A DNA stretch of 64,000 nt from Bedellia somnulentella (taxonomy: Eukaryota; Arthropoda; Insecta; Lepidoptera; Bedelliidae), in assembly GCA_963576735.1 (NCBI GenBank), contig OY755178.1, positions 1,426,001 to 1,490,000 of the forward strand. The letters are read 5' to 3'. Position numbers and translations under genes: made by a program. The notes beneath the pieces were generated by a model. That model made no database searches. It saw only the letters and a list, made by a program, of their open reading frames with translations, and had not been told where the DNA came from. This document shows, in pieces, positions 63,393 through 64,000 of the stretch. Positions within the stretch are counted from its first letter, which is position 1. Every line of letters begins with the position of its first letter.

Positions 63393-64000
63393 ATATACTA
63401 GTAAAACAGCCGCAATAGGCAATGTGCTGGACTATAGCCATAAAGTGATATCACCCTACACAGTTTTGGATCAACCCCTCAGTGGCGGGATAATATGTGC
63501 CATGATGGGTATTTGTATATAAAACTGTTGAAATGGAACGCACCCTAACCAACTGTCAATGTCACCGGCCCCCGCCAAAACGTCACTCTTCCCGCGTATC
63601 TCATCTTGTGTGCCGCAACGTTTTTTTAGCTTCGAATATACTAATTATTATCGAATTACAGTTTTTCATTAAAAACATTAAATAGAACACCAACTCATCT
63701 TTTCTTTCATCAACAAAAACTTAAAGTTGCTCACACTTAGCTCTTCCTCCTTAATCACAGTGTCACTTAGTACACAGCGCACCGTTTTGTAACCGTTGCT
63801 CAGTTTATATGGAGTGAGTAATGTTAGTCTCGGAAGAGGTAGATTCTCCATTAAAAAACTAGGCGCTATATTTACAAAATCGTATAGTTATATAAAGACT
63901 AAAACCACGTTCGCATTACCCAAGCACGCTATAGAAAAATAACTTTGAAAGACCCCTACGAAGTTGCTTCGATAATCTTTATATATTATTTCAGTAAGCC
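63393..64000. other. No gene recognised
   Basis: 63405-63500 contains GGCAATGTGCTGGACTATAG, resembling the GTGGACTATGG repeat motif; otherwise unassigned. Confidence 0.35.

Overview
This window looks like repeat-rich intergenic or intronic DNA from an insect, most likely a moth or butterfly. It is AT-rich and holds a spliceosomal (GT-AG) intron. It carries RTE-, Jockey/CR1- and BovB-like non-LTR retrotransposons, tRNA-derived SINEs and repeat motifs I recognise from lepidopteran genomes (an ACTAGYGG...CTTCGC repeat, a GCCAACCCGCAC...GGCCAGCGTGGTGGAC stretch). The order assignment is inference. I found no convincing intact host protein gene; every long open frame belongs to a mobile element.

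Layout. 1-1660: 5'-truncated Jockey/CR1-like LINE. 1901-9951: a nested stack. A DNA transposon with 49-bp terminal inverted repeats and an 8-bp target duplication holds a broken IS630/Tc1-type transposase. It was invaded by a THAP-domain element (1922-3530), by a 4.6-kb Ty3/Gypsy retrotransposon (4993-9609) and by SINEs. 10013-10621: large foldback repeat. 10622-11390: antisense LINE fragment. 11.4-25.1 kb: mostly SINE copies, tRNA-like repeats and MITEs. 25161-31024: a second, full-length Gypsy copy. 31.1-53 kb: SINEs, tiny LINE ends, MITEs and unannotatable AT-rich DNA, with a promoter-like motif cluster near 46.0 kb. 53208-54749: RTE-like LINE with a perfect 12-bp target duplication, followed by a duplicated cluster of its 3' ends. 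55.9-64 kb: more SINEs and MITEs.

SINE1 dominates: about 50 full or partial copies of a ~245-bp unit on both strands, in two main sequence groups (A: TGTCGGC / CGGTGGGTGTACGTAAG; B: TGCCGGC / CACGGGTGTCGTAAG) and an older, diverged group C. Its last ~45 bp resemble the 3' end of the RTE-like LINE present in the same window, including the GTATGTATG tail, so the LINE is the probable source of its retrotransposition machinery. A second family, SINE2, has a tRNA-like head and a TTATG tail shared with another LINE 3' end (31138-31245).

The two Gypsy copies explain each other. The full copy (25161-31024) has separate gag and pol frames with a textbook -1 frameshift signal at the junction (GGGAAAC, 6-nt spacer, foldable pseudoknot). 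The short copy (4993-9609) differs by exactly two deletions: 11 bp, which removes the slip site and fuses gag to pol, and 1,236 bp between 11-bp direct repeats, which removes reverse transcriptase in frame. Each copy has identical LTRs by eye, so both are young.

All family assignments are from reading the sequence; no database search was run.
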